From Bacteroidota bacterium (GTDB lineage Bacteria > Bacteroidota > Bacteroidia > Bacteroidales > F082): DNA of 64,000 nucleotides. Shown one piece after another: positions 17,360 to 26,573 of this stretch. The translations under genes and the position numbers were made by a program. Numbering within the stretch: position 1 is the first letter of the stretch; every line of letters begins with the position of its first letter. The stretch spans positions 62,001-126,000 of the forward strand of contig JAERTD010000081.1 in NCBI GenBank assembly GCA_016845175.1. Direction: 5' to 3'. Below the pieces are notes generated by a model. It made no database searches and was not told the DNA's origin. It was given only the letters and a program-made list of their open reading frames with translations.

Positions 17360-17866
17360 ATGAGTAATGCTACCCGAATCAGGCCCAGGTTCCAGTACAA
17401 ATCAAGTATGAAACTGTCAGAAATATTAAGTTTCCTCAAAAAGGACATCCAGGTTTCTGATGAAGTTGAAGCTGAGTATATGCAACACCATGTGTATCTA
17501 AGAATTCCTGAAAAAGACCTGCATTACTGGTCTCCTGAACTTCACCTTACCATCGATGAGCAAGAGGAGGATACTCTGGTACGAGGGGTTATCGGGCCCA
17601 AACCAAAGGTATGGACCATGTTTATGTTTTTCTATTCGGGCGTGATTGTCTTGTTTATGTTTGGTAGTGCCATTGGCGTTTCTCAATGGATGCTGGGCCT
17701 AGACGCACCATGGTTGTGGAGCATGCCAGCTTCAACTCTCATGGGACTTGGGATTTTCATTGCTGCTAAAATTGGTCAACGATTAGGGAAGGCACAAATG
17801 CAAACCCTTATTGATCTTGTTGACGGTGTATTGGACAGGGGAGAAAACAAAACCAGGGTCATGTAA
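17360..17866 (+). CDS. Two-helix membrane protein of unknown function
   Basis: I do not recognise this 168-residue protein. An N-terminal soluble half (about 1-72) is charged and probably alpha/beta (SEILSFLKKDIQVSDEVEAEY, LHLTIDEQEEDTLVRGVIGPKP). It is followed by two transmembrane segments (about 77-102 and 108-133, each rich in Phe, Met and Gly) and a short charged C-terminal helix. A second in-frame Met at residue 17 (position 17408) could be the true start. It stands alone between the divergent purB and the convergent C25 protease. Its stop lies inside a hairpin that probably ends the protease transcript from the other side. Confidence 0.6.
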   Translation: MSNATRIRPRFQYKSSMKLSEILSFLKKDIQVSDEVEAEYMQHHVYLRIPEKDLHYWSPELHLTIDEQEEDTLVRGVIGPKPKVWTMFMFFYSGVIVLFMFGSAIGVSQWMLGLDAPWLWSMPASTLMGLGIFIAAKIGQRLGKAQMQTLIDLVDGVLDRGENKTRVM

Positions 17867-17882
17867 TCCACACAACCCTGGT
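17842..17882 (-). terminator. Probable intrinsic terminator of the C25 protease gene
   Basis: Read on the minus strand, ACCAGGGT (17882-17875) pairs perfectly with ACCCTGGT (17859-17852) across 15 bases. A T-rich tract (TTTTGTTTTCT) follows. The hairpin begins 22 bases after the protease stop and overlaps the end of the convergent gene. Confidence 0.6.
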
Positions 17883-17904
17883 CATTCATCCATACTTCTT
17901 TAGA

Positions 17905-20900
17905 CTATTGGATCACAAGTTTCTTATGTGTTTTCTCATCGGCTGTGCTCACCACAACAATGTACACACCCTTTTCCAATTGAGAGGATTCAATGGTTTC
18001 TTTTACACTACTTGAGTTATCATATTGTCCACTCCAGATATTTATTCCTGAAGTGCTTACAATATCTATATTCATATCATTTGCCTCGAACAACTCCACA
18101 ACAATATTAACATTGCTGCTGCTTGGATTAGGATAGATCACAAGGCTCTTTACCATGCTTCGTTCTTCTACTCCAATAGCATCAACAATGGTAAGATTCT
18201 TCTCCTGTATGCTTCCCAATCCGCAATCATTGCTACCGCAATAGGTTAGCAGGGCATCTCCAGAATAGTCAAGGTTCCAGGTAACAGTTGCCGTTTGAGC
18301 ATCATAGCTCAGGTTTCCAGCAGCTTCAGGCTCCAGAGTCCAGATATAGCTGGTGGCAAATGCTGATTCTGTACCTGTATAGACACTACTTTCTGTATAA
18401 ACAGGCATCACTGTATCAGCTGCTGCTTCAATTTCCACATCACCTGCTGTGTGCCGGAATTGAACCTGCATATCGTTAGCCATGATTTCGCCATTTGTAC
18501 TTTCTACTTCAAGGGTCAGTATGACAAATTCTTCATCAAAATCTTGCTCTCCGGGATGGTAGATCGCATCCAATTCACCTGCATTACTGAATTCTCCGGT
18601 ACCTGAACTCAACCAATTCAGGGAGGTGTAATAGGTGGCCACGCCATCCATAGTGAAATCTTCACTTCCACAGTAAGTTTGATCTGCACCTGCCCATACA
18701 ATGGTTGATGGATTCTGAGGCAAGGTAATCAGGTCAATCCATGCACAATTCTCTGTGCTTTCTGATTCACCATTGTACATATAAATCCATGAAATAATAT
18801 GGTTTCCTGCCTCCAATGCATAGCTCGACATATTCCAGTCTTGTGCTTCAGTCCATGAATCCTGAGGTGATCCATCAATGATAAAAATGAGTTCTCCTTT
18901 GTTGCCTTCAGTATCCATCTTTTTGAAGAATGAAATGGAATCATCGGCAAAAGTTTTAAAGCTGAGGCTCAGCATGCAAAAATCACCTACATCCATATGG
19001 CCAGAGCGCAGCGCATAAGCCCCTTCATATACTTCATCAGACACAGTAAGCCAGGGTTTGGCAGAGTTGTTCAACCACTCAAATTTCTCCAGATTACCTG
19101 TTTCCCAGTCCTCCACAAATACACCAATCTTTACATATACATCCTTGTTGGCTACATAGGATCCACAGCTGTTTTCATTGCTGAAGATTACCTCATCACC
19201 TATGCTGGAATAGCCATCCACCTCAAAAGTGAACACAGATTCTGTTTGTGAACCAATGGGTAGCATATCAATGCTATTTTGATCATTGGCTATAGCAACA
19301 ATTTCCTTGTTGGCTTGTAAGTTAGATCCGAGGTTGGCGGCCGGGCAATGACCACTGTTCTCCAAGGTAAATACCAAGCTGGCCTTTTCACCTGGATCAA
19401 TAATACCATTCATATTTCCATTAAGCTCGATAAGTTCGAAATCAACAATTAACAAATGAGGTGCATTAACTTCAAATTCAATGGTGGAAATCCACTCTTT
19501 TTCACCATCGGTAGCCAATACATCGATGAGAATAGTATGTTGGTCCGGAATATTATCTGAAATGGTGAAAGCGAAAGCATCTTCAAGAATCACAGTTTCA
19601 TCAACACCAACCTGGTCAAGATTTTCCTCGGCATCAGTAAAGCTAATGTGGGGATCAGTTGAGCTAAGGCTTACAGTAATGTCGCTGGCAACTTCAACAC
19701 CCACATTTTTATAATCAATGGTCATCAGCAGGCTTTCGTTATAATCGGGAAAACCGTCCTGGTTGCCGTTCTCATCGTTTAAGGTATGTGTTAACTTCAG
19801 CATATATGGTCCACTGGGAGGAATAGCCAAAATCTGTTCATGGTAACGGAAATAATTTTGTTTGGTAACTACCACATCAACATACTGACCAGGTTCTATA
19901 AAAGGAACTTCAATATTGAGTGGCGTTCCTGTACCTTCTGCAACGGCGAGTATATCACCATCAAGTGACAAACAAATCAGGGATCCCAAATCAGAAGTTA
20001 CCTCATAGGTAGGTTCTCCGCTGGTAATCACCATTTCATGAGCAATAGTCAGCTCCTGAGGAACTTCAGTATAGACAGTTAAAAAGGCATCTCCATGGTG
20101 GTGGAAAAGGTTGTGTGTTACCTCTTTACTTCCTGAATTGTAGGGCCATCCTGAATGATCCAAAAAGATTTTGCCATAGGCCATAGCGAAGGCTGGCAAT
20201 ATGCCATGATATTCTGGAAATGATCCACCATAGTCAGGCATAAATTCTGGCCACATATAATCATACATACCCCAAACATAGGTGTCGTTTACAAAGGAGT
20301 ACGAAACTTCAGAAGCCGCATTCAAACCCAGGGCACCACTTAAATTACCATCATGTGTGTAGCGATGGAATTTTTCTGAGAATACCTCACTGGGTGAGTT
20401 ATATTTTCCAGTCAGACAGTTGATGGACCAAACAAAGGTAAGTTCGGTGTTCTGCAGTCCATTGATGGAGTTTCTGTTATATCCGGGTTCACCCCATCCT
20501 GCCTCGTTACCATGGTCGCGGTGCTGTAGCATAAAGGCTCCATTATTAATGGCGTTATTCACATCATCAGCATTTCCACCACTCCAGTTACCCAGTTCTC
20601 CGGGTGTGGCTGGTATGTATCCCAAACCATTGGGGCCAAAATAATTTAAAATGGTTGAGGTATTCTGAGCATAGGACCATGGGTCTACCGATGGGTTGCC
20701 ATCATATACTTCGTTGATTCTAACAGGTTCTTTGCCCAATTCATTTTTCCAGAATCCGCCAACAGATTCTGAACAAATCTGAAACCAGCGTTCGGTTTGC
20801 CAACCAAGTGCTGTGATGGGATGGTTGTAGAAGTCAAAACTTGTGGGAGGATTGGTTTCATATTCAATGAATTTCCTAACCATAACTTCCAATTGTTCTT

Positions 20901-21990
20901 CATTTTGTGCAGTCATCCTGGCCATCACAATATCAGGCAAATGGTCATTGTTGATGTCGCCATAGATATTGTCTGATGCACAGTAGTTGTTATAAATTGG
21001 GGAAGTAACAGAATTACTTGAGCTGCTGCCATAATCGCCCAAGATCAGAATGGCTGAAGGAGGAACTTCCCAATTGTTGTATATTTCATCGATATAGTTT
21101 TCAATAATCACCGGATTGTTGAAACCCACTTCATCCAGAGTAACCACACCACTTTTAATTCCCTGCATATTTCTAAACCGGCTTATGGTATCCGCCCAGT
21201 TGACAAACTCCTGATCATTCGGACAAATGATCAAATACTCATATTCTTCAGAGCGATCATCTGATGCCATGTGTTTACCATAATCAATATCCTGAAGTAC
21301 CTGAGGGTTCAACACAGTGCTTTTCAGAATAGGATCCCACCAACGGTTTCTTAGTCTGTCAGTACCATATGTTGCATTACCTCCTGCTGTGGTAACTTTA
21401 ACTTCGATATCACGCCAGACCTTTAACTCCTTAGTAACAGGGTTGTATTGGTAAGGTGTAACTCCGAGCATGACCATATTAAGTCCTCTTAGTTCAGTTT
21501 CCTCAGACAGTACTACCGGACTTTCCGGATAAAATGCATCCTTCTCATAGATGGTGGCTCTTGGCTGATATACCAGTGGATTTTTATCCGTATCCAATGG
21601 AATGACCGGTGCTGGTGCTAATTCCACATTTTCAATTATTTCGATGCGATATCTTACAATCTCAAAACTTGCTGTGGCTCCATTGGGGATAGCCAGATAT
21701 TGACCATTTCCGGGCAAGTTAGGAGCTCCGGCATTATTGGGTAGAAAATGAGATGGGAGCATAACCTGATGGTTTTCTTTCCCATTGATCATTTGTATGC
21801 CAATATCGAAATTGGTAATAGAATAGGTAACGGAGAGTTCATTGGAGCGCTGGTTCACAAGTTGTAAGCCAGCATCACCCCAGGAGTCAGTATAGGTATA
21901 AGACCCGGTTTGTGCTTGAGCATTAAATAAAGTAAGCAGGCTAAAGCAAAGTGTGAGTAACACCGTACTCAGGAGGTAGCGATTTTTCAT
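17905..21990 (-). CDS. Gingipain-family C25 cysteine peptidase with T9SS sorting domain
   Basis: 1361-residue secreted protein. A signal peptide (MKNRYLLSTVLLTLCFSLL, ending AQAQ) is followed by a C25-type propeptide region with AYPESPVVL-like strands. The caspase-like peptidase core spans roughly 230-620: probable catalytic His493 in QHRDHGNEAGW and Cys525 in VWSINCLTGKYNSP. Immunoglobulin-like and CARDB-like repeats follow, with a concanavalin-like piece near 960-1080. The last 80 residues are a type A T9SS signal (LVIYPNPSSSNVNI to KLVIQ). It should cross the outer membrane through T9SS and act at the surface. The ATG at 22020 is disfavoured because the -7 box lies right beside it. Confidence 0.9.
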   Translation of the reverse strand: MKNRYLLSTVLLTLCFSLLTLFNAQAQTGSYTYTDSWGDAGLQLVNQRSNELSVTYSITNFDIGIQMINGKENHQVMLPSHFLPNNAGAPNLPGNGQYLAIPNGATASFEIVRYRIEIIENVELAPAPVIPLDTDKNPLVYQPRATIYEKDAFYPESPVVLSEETELRGLNMVMLGVTPYQYNPVTKELKVWRDIEVKVTTAGGNATYGTDRLRNRWWDPILKSTVLNPQVLQDIDYGKHMASDDRSEEYEYLIICPNDQEFVNWADTISRFRNMQGIKSGVVTLDEVGFNNPVIIENYIDEIYNNWEVPPSAILILGDYGSSSSNSVTSPIYNNYCASDNIYGDINNDHLPDIVMARMTAQNEEQLEVMVRKFIEYETNPPTSFDFYNHPITALGWQTERWFQICSESVGGFWKNELGKEPVRINEVYDGNPSVDPWSYAQNTSTILNYFGPNGLGYIPATPGELGNWSGGNADDVNNAINNGAFMLQHRDHGNEAGWGEPGYNRNSINGLQNTELTFVWSINCLTGKYNSPSEVFSEKFHRYTHDGNLSGALGLNAASEVSYSFVNDTYVWGMYDYMWPEFMPDYGGSFPEYHGILPAFAMAYGKIFLDHSGWPYNSGSKEVTHNLFHHHGDAFLTVYTEVPQELTIAHEMVITSGEPTYEVTSDLGSLICLSLDGDILAVAEGTGTPLNIEVPFIEPGQYVDVVVTKQNYFRYHEQILAIPPSGPYMLKLTHTLNDENGNQDGFPDYNESLLMTIDYKNVGVEVASDITVSLSSTDPHISFTDAEENLDQVGVDETVILEDAFAFTISDNIPDQHTILIDVLATDGEKEWISTIEFEVNAPHLLIVDFELIELNGNMNGIIDPGEKASLVFTLENSGHCPAANLGSNLQANKEIVAIANDQNSIDMLPIGSQTESVFTFEVDGYSSIGDEVIFSNENSCGSYVANKDVYVKIGVFVEDWETGNLEKFEWLNNSAKPWLTVSDEVYEGAYALRSGHMDVGDFCMLSLSFKTFADDSISFFKKMDTEGNKGELIFIIDGSPQDSWTEAQDWNMSSYALEAGNHIISWIYMYNGESESTENCAWIDLITLPQNPSTIVWAGADQTYCGSEDFTMDGVATYYTSLNWLSSGTGEFSNAGELDAIYHPGEQDFDEEFVILTLEVESTNGEIMANDMQVQFRHTAGDVEIEAAADTVMPVYTESSVYTGTESAFATSYIWTLEPEAAGNLSYDAQTATVTWNLDYSGDALLTYCGSNDCGLGSIQEKNLTIVDAIGVEERSMVKSLVIYPNPSSSNVNIVVELFEANDMNIDIVSTSGINIWSGQYDNSSSVKETIESSQLEKGVYIVVVSTADEKTHKKLVIQ

Positions 21991-22027
21991 AACTGTTTTT
22001 TGGTTTGATGATCGATTCACTAAACCT

Positions 22028-22035
22028 CAAAAATA
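22028..22035 (-). promoter_or_regulatory. -7 promoter box of the C25 peptidase
   Basis: On the minus strand TATTTTTG matches TAnnTTTG, 37 bases before the ATG at 21990. Confidence 0.5.
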
Positions 22036-22144
22036 GCAGAAAGCTAAGGAACTATCTATTAAATGGTGCTATTTAGAACAATTATGGACTGTTAACTAAA
22101 CACCGATTGTAAGGGGAGTAAGAAAGTGTATATCAGATAGATAA

Positions 22145-22999
22145 CTATTCCTCTGCCACATCCTTCACAATGGTGCTTGTGAATTCAGACGGGAAAGCAG
22201 CAAAATAACCCACAGCACCATTACTCAGGTTAGTACCCACATTGGCAGGTGGACCACTAAACAATGGGTTTTTGGGATTGATTTCAGTTTGAGCCTGTAA
22301 CAGATAATTGTAATATTGTTCAGTTATATTGGACAGGACTAAAGTGAAAGTATCACCATCGACCAACTCGTCTTCATAAAGAAATTGTACGATAATGCCG
22401 TTGGTGTAATTGCCATTAAAAAACCTATCGTCGGTCAGGCTTATTCGCCACAGGCTATCGGTAATCATAGCACCATTTCTCATGGCATTGAACATATAAA
22501 AATCAGTCCTTTCCGGTTCCTGGGCATAAATGCCTGCAAGCCAGGGAGCCTCTTTTTTATTATCAAAACGTTCCACTACCACTGAATCGATATCATCAGA
22601 AACGGGAGGCATAGTTTCAAGTGCTTCAAAGAAGGATTTTTCCCCAATGGCCTCTTGCAGACTTATCTCAAGATGGTAGGTTTTGCCTATTTCTCCTACA
22701 AAACTATCTATGGGTTTATATAATCCGGCGTACACACTATCTTCAATGAAATCAAAAGTGTTTTCTCCATCATCGACAGTTACAGTAGCTCCGCTAACTC
22801 CCGAAGGTGGCTGGTTCACAAAATAATCAGCTGTTTTTGTCAGCATAACATATTGGGCTCCTGGTATTCTGGTAATCCGGCCATCAACTACTAAACGCTG
22901 ATAGTTTTCATCCAGATCAATATCAATTCTTTCGGTACAGCTACTCATCAAACCTAGGATTAGGGCAATGAGTGTGATATGTATATAGGATTGTTTCAT
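22145..22999 (-). CDS. DUF4249 lipoprotein, TonB-receptor partner
   Basis: 284 residues with a lipoprotein signal (ILGLMSSC, Cys21) and the DUF4249 pattern: ERIDIDLDENYQRLVVDGRIT, then VMLTKTADYF, SGATVTVDDGENTFDF and Y-L-EIS strands. A later TFTLVLSNITEQYYNYLLQ segment is common in the family. DUF4249 lipoproteins are regularly encoded next to TonB receptors with a carboxypeptidase-like N-domain, and are thought to be surface accessory proteins; no ligand is established. It starts 2 bases after the stop of the TonB receptor gene, so the two are surely co-transcribed. Confidence 0.87.
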   Translation of the reverse strand: MKQSYIHITLIALILGLMSSCTERIDIDLDENYQRLVVDGRITRIPGAQYVMLTKTADYFVNQPPSGVSGATVTVDDGENTFDFIEDSVYAGLYKPIDSFVGEIGKTYHLEISLQEAIGEKSFFEALETMPPVSDDIDSVVVERFDNKKEAPWLAGIYAQEPERTDFYMFNAMRNGAMITDSLWRISLTDDRFFNGNYTNGIIVQFLYEDELVDGDTFTLVLSNITEQYYNYLLQAQTEINPKNPLFSGPPANVGTNLSNGAVGYFAAFPSEFTSTIVKDVAEE

Positions 23000-23001
23000 G
23001 A

Positions 23002-25362
23002 CTAAAATTTGAAATTAAATGTAAAAGAAGGGATGATGCCAAACAGATAGGTCATTTCAGCATAGGTGATTGTGGGATCATTGGGGTCGCTTTGAAAATT
23101 AATTACCCAGGGGTTCTTTCTGTTATAGGCATTGTAAAGAGATACATTGTACTCGGTGTTCCACTTCCTTTTTGGGTTTTGTTTAGCCTTATAAGTGAAG
23201 GAAAGATCCAGTCGATGGTAATCGGGCATCCTATAGGCGTTTCTGTTTGAGTATACCGGAACCACCCCGTTTGCATATATATAACGTCCGGTGGGGAATG
23301 TTACAGGGTTCCCTGTATTGTAAATCCAGGTAGCAGCCAGGTAGATTCTTGGTTTTACCTGGTAATTAATGACAATAGAAAAGTCATGGGGTCTGTCATA
23401 AGGGGCAGGGTAGGGATCCTTACTAATCTCATCAATTTGCTTAAAAGACCTCGAATAAGTATAACTGGTCCATCCGTTTAATTTTCCTCGGGTTTTCCTA
23501 ACCATCAGCTCCAGACCATAACCATAGCCTGTTCCACTGACAATTTCTCCTTCCAGGTATCTGTTAAGCAACAGTTCAGCATGGTCTTTAAAGTCCACCG
23601 CGTTGTTGATATGCTTATAATAAACTTCCACAGAGGTTTCGAACATGCCTTCTTTAAGATTCCTAAAATATCCAAGGGCATACTGATCACCTTGTTGAGG
23701 TTTCACATTGGGGCTGGCCGGAAACCAGATATTCAATGGGGAGCCGGCAGTTGAATTCTGTGCTTGCTGCATATACTGGTAGTTTCTGGAATAACTTGCC
23801 TTTATGGATGATACTTCGTTCAGATGAAAGACAAGCCCTATCCTGGGTTCCAGGCCGGTATAGGTGTTAAAAAGATCTCCGCTTTTATAAACCGTCGAAT
23901 CCATTGGGACTCCTTCATTATCATAATCATAAACAGTTCCCGGACCTACATTATTAAAAATAGAGAATCTAAGCCCATACTTCAGGGTGAAGAGGGAACC
24001 AATTTTCTGGTCGTTACTCACATATAAACCGCTTTCAAGGGCATGTTGATGTTCAATGGCGTATCTTTCCACAAAAGCTTCTGAACCACTTCCCTCGATA
24101 ACACCAGGAAAGAAGTTATGGTAAAGGCTTGAAAAACCAAAGGTTACCGTATTGCTGGGATTGACATACCAGGTAAAGTCCCCCTTCAGGTTATAGTCTG
24201 TCAGATCGGATCGCCATTCAAAGCTGTTTTGTTCCTGAAAGCTCGATCCCATTTTATAATTGAAGCGGCTGGCAACAAAAGTGAAGTTAGAAAACAGTTT
24301 TTCGCCAAAAATATGATTCCAACGTACCGTTCCAGTGGTGTTCCCCCAGTCCATACCAAAGAAATCGCTTTTGAAAACATCTCTTCCCAAATAACCTGAA
24401 ATGAAGACATGATTGTTGTTGTTAATGTGGTAGTTGACCTTCATATTCAGGTCGTAGAAATACAATATATTGCTGTTAATGTCTTCGTCAGATGACAATC
24501 GTAGGAACAGATCGGCATAGGACCTGCGACCCGATACCATAAATGATGCCTTGTTTTTTACTATGGGCCCTTCCAGCATAAGTCGGCTTGAAATCAGTCC
24601 AATACCTCCGTTACCATGAAACTCTTTATTGTTGCCATCTTTCATCCTGACATCGATAAGTGAAGACAAACGGCCACCAAATTTCGCAGGCAAGTCTCCT
24701 TTATACAAGGTCACACTTTTCACGGCATCATTATTAAACACTGAAAAGAACCCCATGAGATGGCCAGCATTGTAAACCGAAGCTTCATCAAGTAGGAGGA
24801 GGTTTTGGTCTGGTCCACCACCTCGAACACTCATACCCGAGGACCCTTCCGCCACGAATTTCACACCAGGTAACATTTGAAGTGCTCTCACCAGGTCTAC
24901 CTCACCCAGCAAAGCAGGAATTTGCTTGATGGATTTGCTGTCAATGGTATTGACACTCATTTGTGTGTTTTTAATATTGTCGTTGGCTCCCTTACCAGTG
25001 ATTTCTACCTCATCCAGTTTTTCTGTCGCCGATTCAAGCTCGACAGTGAGGGTTGTGTCTGAAAATAGATTCACCTTAAAAGACTTATCGGCGTAACCAA
25101 CAAAGGAAATGGTTACCTGATAGTTGTTAGGAGGCAGGGACATGGAGAAAAAGCCATATACATTTGCAGCAGTACCCAGGTTTTGTCCTTCCACGAAGAC
25201 TGTGGCTCCGGGTAAGGATTCCCCATTGCTATGGTCATAGATATATCCACTCAGGCTATTCTTTTTAATGTTCTGCCCGTGAATATTTGCTGGCAGGAAA
25301 GTCACTGCAATCAGCAAGAATAATAAGGGTAAAATGTGTTTCAAGATGGTAAATTTAAGCAC
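23002..25362 (-). CDS. TonB-dependent outer-membrane receptor
   Basis: 786 residues. A signal peptide (ending NIHGQ) is followed by a CarboxypepD_reg-like domain (about 32-115: SLSGYIYDHSNGESLPGATVFV, ANVYGFFSMSLPP). The plug domain (about 125-240) includes IPALLGEVDLVRALQMLPGV and a GGGPDQNLLLLDEASVYN loop. The 22-strand barrel ends in aromatic-rich FTFNFKF. It lacks the SusC-type length and a SusD partner, so it is not a canonical glycan receptor. The co-transcribed DUF4249 lipoprotein is its likely partner. Substrate unknown; it depends on TonB-ExbBD, which is not in this window. Confidence 0.92.
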   Translation of the reverse strand: MLKFTILKHILPLLFLLIAVTFLPANIHGQNIKKNSLSGYIYDHSNGESLPGATVFVEGQNLGTAANVYGFFSMSLPPNNYQVTISFVGYADKSFKVNLFSDTTLTVELESATEKLDEVEITGKGANDNIKNTQMSVNTIDSKSIKQIPALLGEVDLVRALQMLPGVKFVAEGSSGMSVRGGGPDQNLLLLDEASVYNAGHLMGFFSVFNNDAVKSVTLYKGDLPAKFGGRLSSLIDVRMKDGNNKEFHGNGGIGLISSRLMLEGPIVKNKASFMVSGRRSYADLFLRLSSDEDINSNILYFYDLNMKVNYHINNNNHVFISGYLGRDVFKSDFFGMDWGNTTGTVRWNHIFGEKLFSNFTFVASRFNYKMGSSFQEQNSFEWRSDLTDYNLKGDFTWYVNPSNTVTFGFSSLYHNFFPGVIEGSGSEAFVERYAIEHQHALESGLYVSNDQKIGSLFTLKYGLRFSIFNNVGPGTVYDYDNEGVPMDSTVYKSGDLFNTYTGLEPRIGLVFHLNEVSSIKASYSRNYQYMQQAQNSTAGSPLNIWFPASPNVKPQQGDQYALGYFRNLKEGMFETSVEVYYKHINNAVDFKDHAELLLNRYLEGEIVSGTGYGYGLELMVRKTRGKLNGWTSYTYSRSFKQIDEISKDPYPAPYDRPHDFSIVINYQVKPRIYLAATWIYNTGNPVTFPTGRYIYANGVVPVYSNRNAYRMPDYHRLDLSFTYKAKQNPKRKWNTEYNVSLYNAYNRKNPWVINFQSDPNDPTITYAEMTYLFGIIPSFTFNFKF

Positions 25363-25441
25363 TTAATGTTTGATGTCAAACTGTTAGTTTTATCTAATCA
25401 AACCTTAAGCTTGAGGTTCGTTGTAATGGTTTGTGGTGTAT

Positions 25442-25459
25442 TTTTGTCTAAAGACAAAA
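25442..25459. repeat. Small perfect hairpin between lipoprotein and TonB genes
   Basis: TTTTGTC and GACAAAA form 7-base perfect arms around TAAA. It lies about 30 bases downstream of the DUF6929-like stop (minus strand) and 80 bases before the TonB receptor start. It lacks a clear T-tract, so it may be a weak terminator or an operator. Confidence 0.4.
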
Positions 25460-25487
25460 GAAAAACTCAAGTGTTGCAATTTTGTTT

Positions 25488-26474
25488 CTAAAAATCTAAC
25501 CTTATGGTATAAATGTCTGAAGTTCCATCATCATTATCACAGCTGGCGTAAGCTATGTGAGTTTCTTTTATATGGTAATTCAAGGCAATACTTTCAAGTT
25601 TCTTAGGCATGATACCTTTGTCATCCATAAGCATGCCTGCATAGAATAGTCCTTTATCAATGGATGGCAAAGGGATTAAGCCTATATAACTCCCCAGAAT
25701 GGCCCCATCATCAATTTCATTCCGGGTGTCCTCAAGTGATGCTGTAAACAATAAGGCATTTCTTGATGCCAGATAACAGGCTCCCGAAAATCCTGATTGC
25801 ACATTATTGTAGATGGGTAATTCAAATGTAGTTATGGAGAAATCTGGTGTTTCTGTATGAGTATGGGTCATATAATCCATAAATGAATCCAAGTCGAGGC
25901 TGATGATCATATTTCCGCTGACATTGCCACGATGAAAAAGATAGAGTCGTTTGTCAGTGCAGGCAACTGCTTCAATATTTATGGCCCTTTCTTGAGATAT
26001 TCCAGCACGTAGCATTATAGATGCAAACAATGGCCTCAGACTCTTTTTTACAATTTTCCCTTCCTTTCTGGTATGAATCAATAAGGCTGTATCGCGGGAG
26101 CCCACATTAGACCCTGATGAGATGATTAAAACATACTTACTTTCATTATAGGTAAAGCACTCCATGGCCTCAAAATCCGGTTTGATGGATTTGGGTAACC
26201 TTCCATTTTCCAGACCTTCGACTGGCGTAAGAGCTTGCCTGCCAATTAAATTGAGTGAGGTGTCCAGGGTGAATATCCAGGGTACATCATCTCCAACCAC
26301 CAGCAACTTATTGTCGTCCATGCACAGGCCGGAAGCTGAGGAAAGGTTTTCAAAATATTTATGTTTAAGGACTTTGGCCCTTATTTCCTTTTGTTGGTCA
26401 CATGCGTGGATTGATAGTAAAAGCAGTGAAATCAGGATTAATGCAAAGGCTCTTTGGTAAAATAAAATTTTCAT
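25488..26474 (-). CDS. Putative beta-propeller lipoprotein (DUF6929-like)
   Basis: 328 residues with a lipoprotein signal (LLLLSIHAC, Cys about 25). The body shows repeated strand-turn units like those of phytase or SdiA-regulated type propellers: SSASGLCMDDNKLLVVGDDVPWIFTLDT, DFEAMECFTYNESKYVLIISSG, INIEAVACTDKRLYLFHRGN, GFSGACYLASRNALLFTASLEDT, KLESIALNYH. The alternating ...EA(M/V)... units suggest a ligand- or metal-binding propeller. I associate it with DUF6929, with moderate certainty. No catalytic function is claimed. It has its own -7 box and precedes the TonB receptor on the same strand by 125 bases. Confidence 0.6.
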   Translation of the reverse strand: MKILFYQRAFALILISLLLLSIHACDQQKEIRAKVLKHKYFENLSSASGLCMDDNKLLVVGDDVPWIFTLDTSLNLIGRQALTPVEGLENGRLPKSIKPDFEAMECFTYNESKYVLIISSGSNVGSRDTALLIHTRKEGKIVKKSLRPLFASIMLRAGISQERAINIEAVACTDKRLYLFHRGNVSGNMIISLDLDSFMDYMTHTHTETPDFSITTFELPIYNNVQSGFSGACYLASRNALLFTASLEDTRNEIDDGAILGSYIGLIPLPSIDKGLFYAGMLMDDKGIMPKKLESIALNYHIKETHIAYASCDNDDGTSDIYTIRLDF

Positions 26475-26494
26475 GAGTATTTAAACATTAGAGG

Positions 26495-26502
26495 CAAATA
26501 TA
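26495..26502 (-). promoter_or_regulatory. -7 promoter box of the DUF6929-like gene
   Basis: On the minus strand TATATTTG matches TAnnTTTG, 20 bases before the ATG at 26474. Confidence 0.5.
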
Positions 26503-26573
26503 AGTCAAGTTTATGGGGGTCATTAAAATAGAGGCACGTTATTTGAGTAATGAGTGTGTAACTGAACAGAAAT

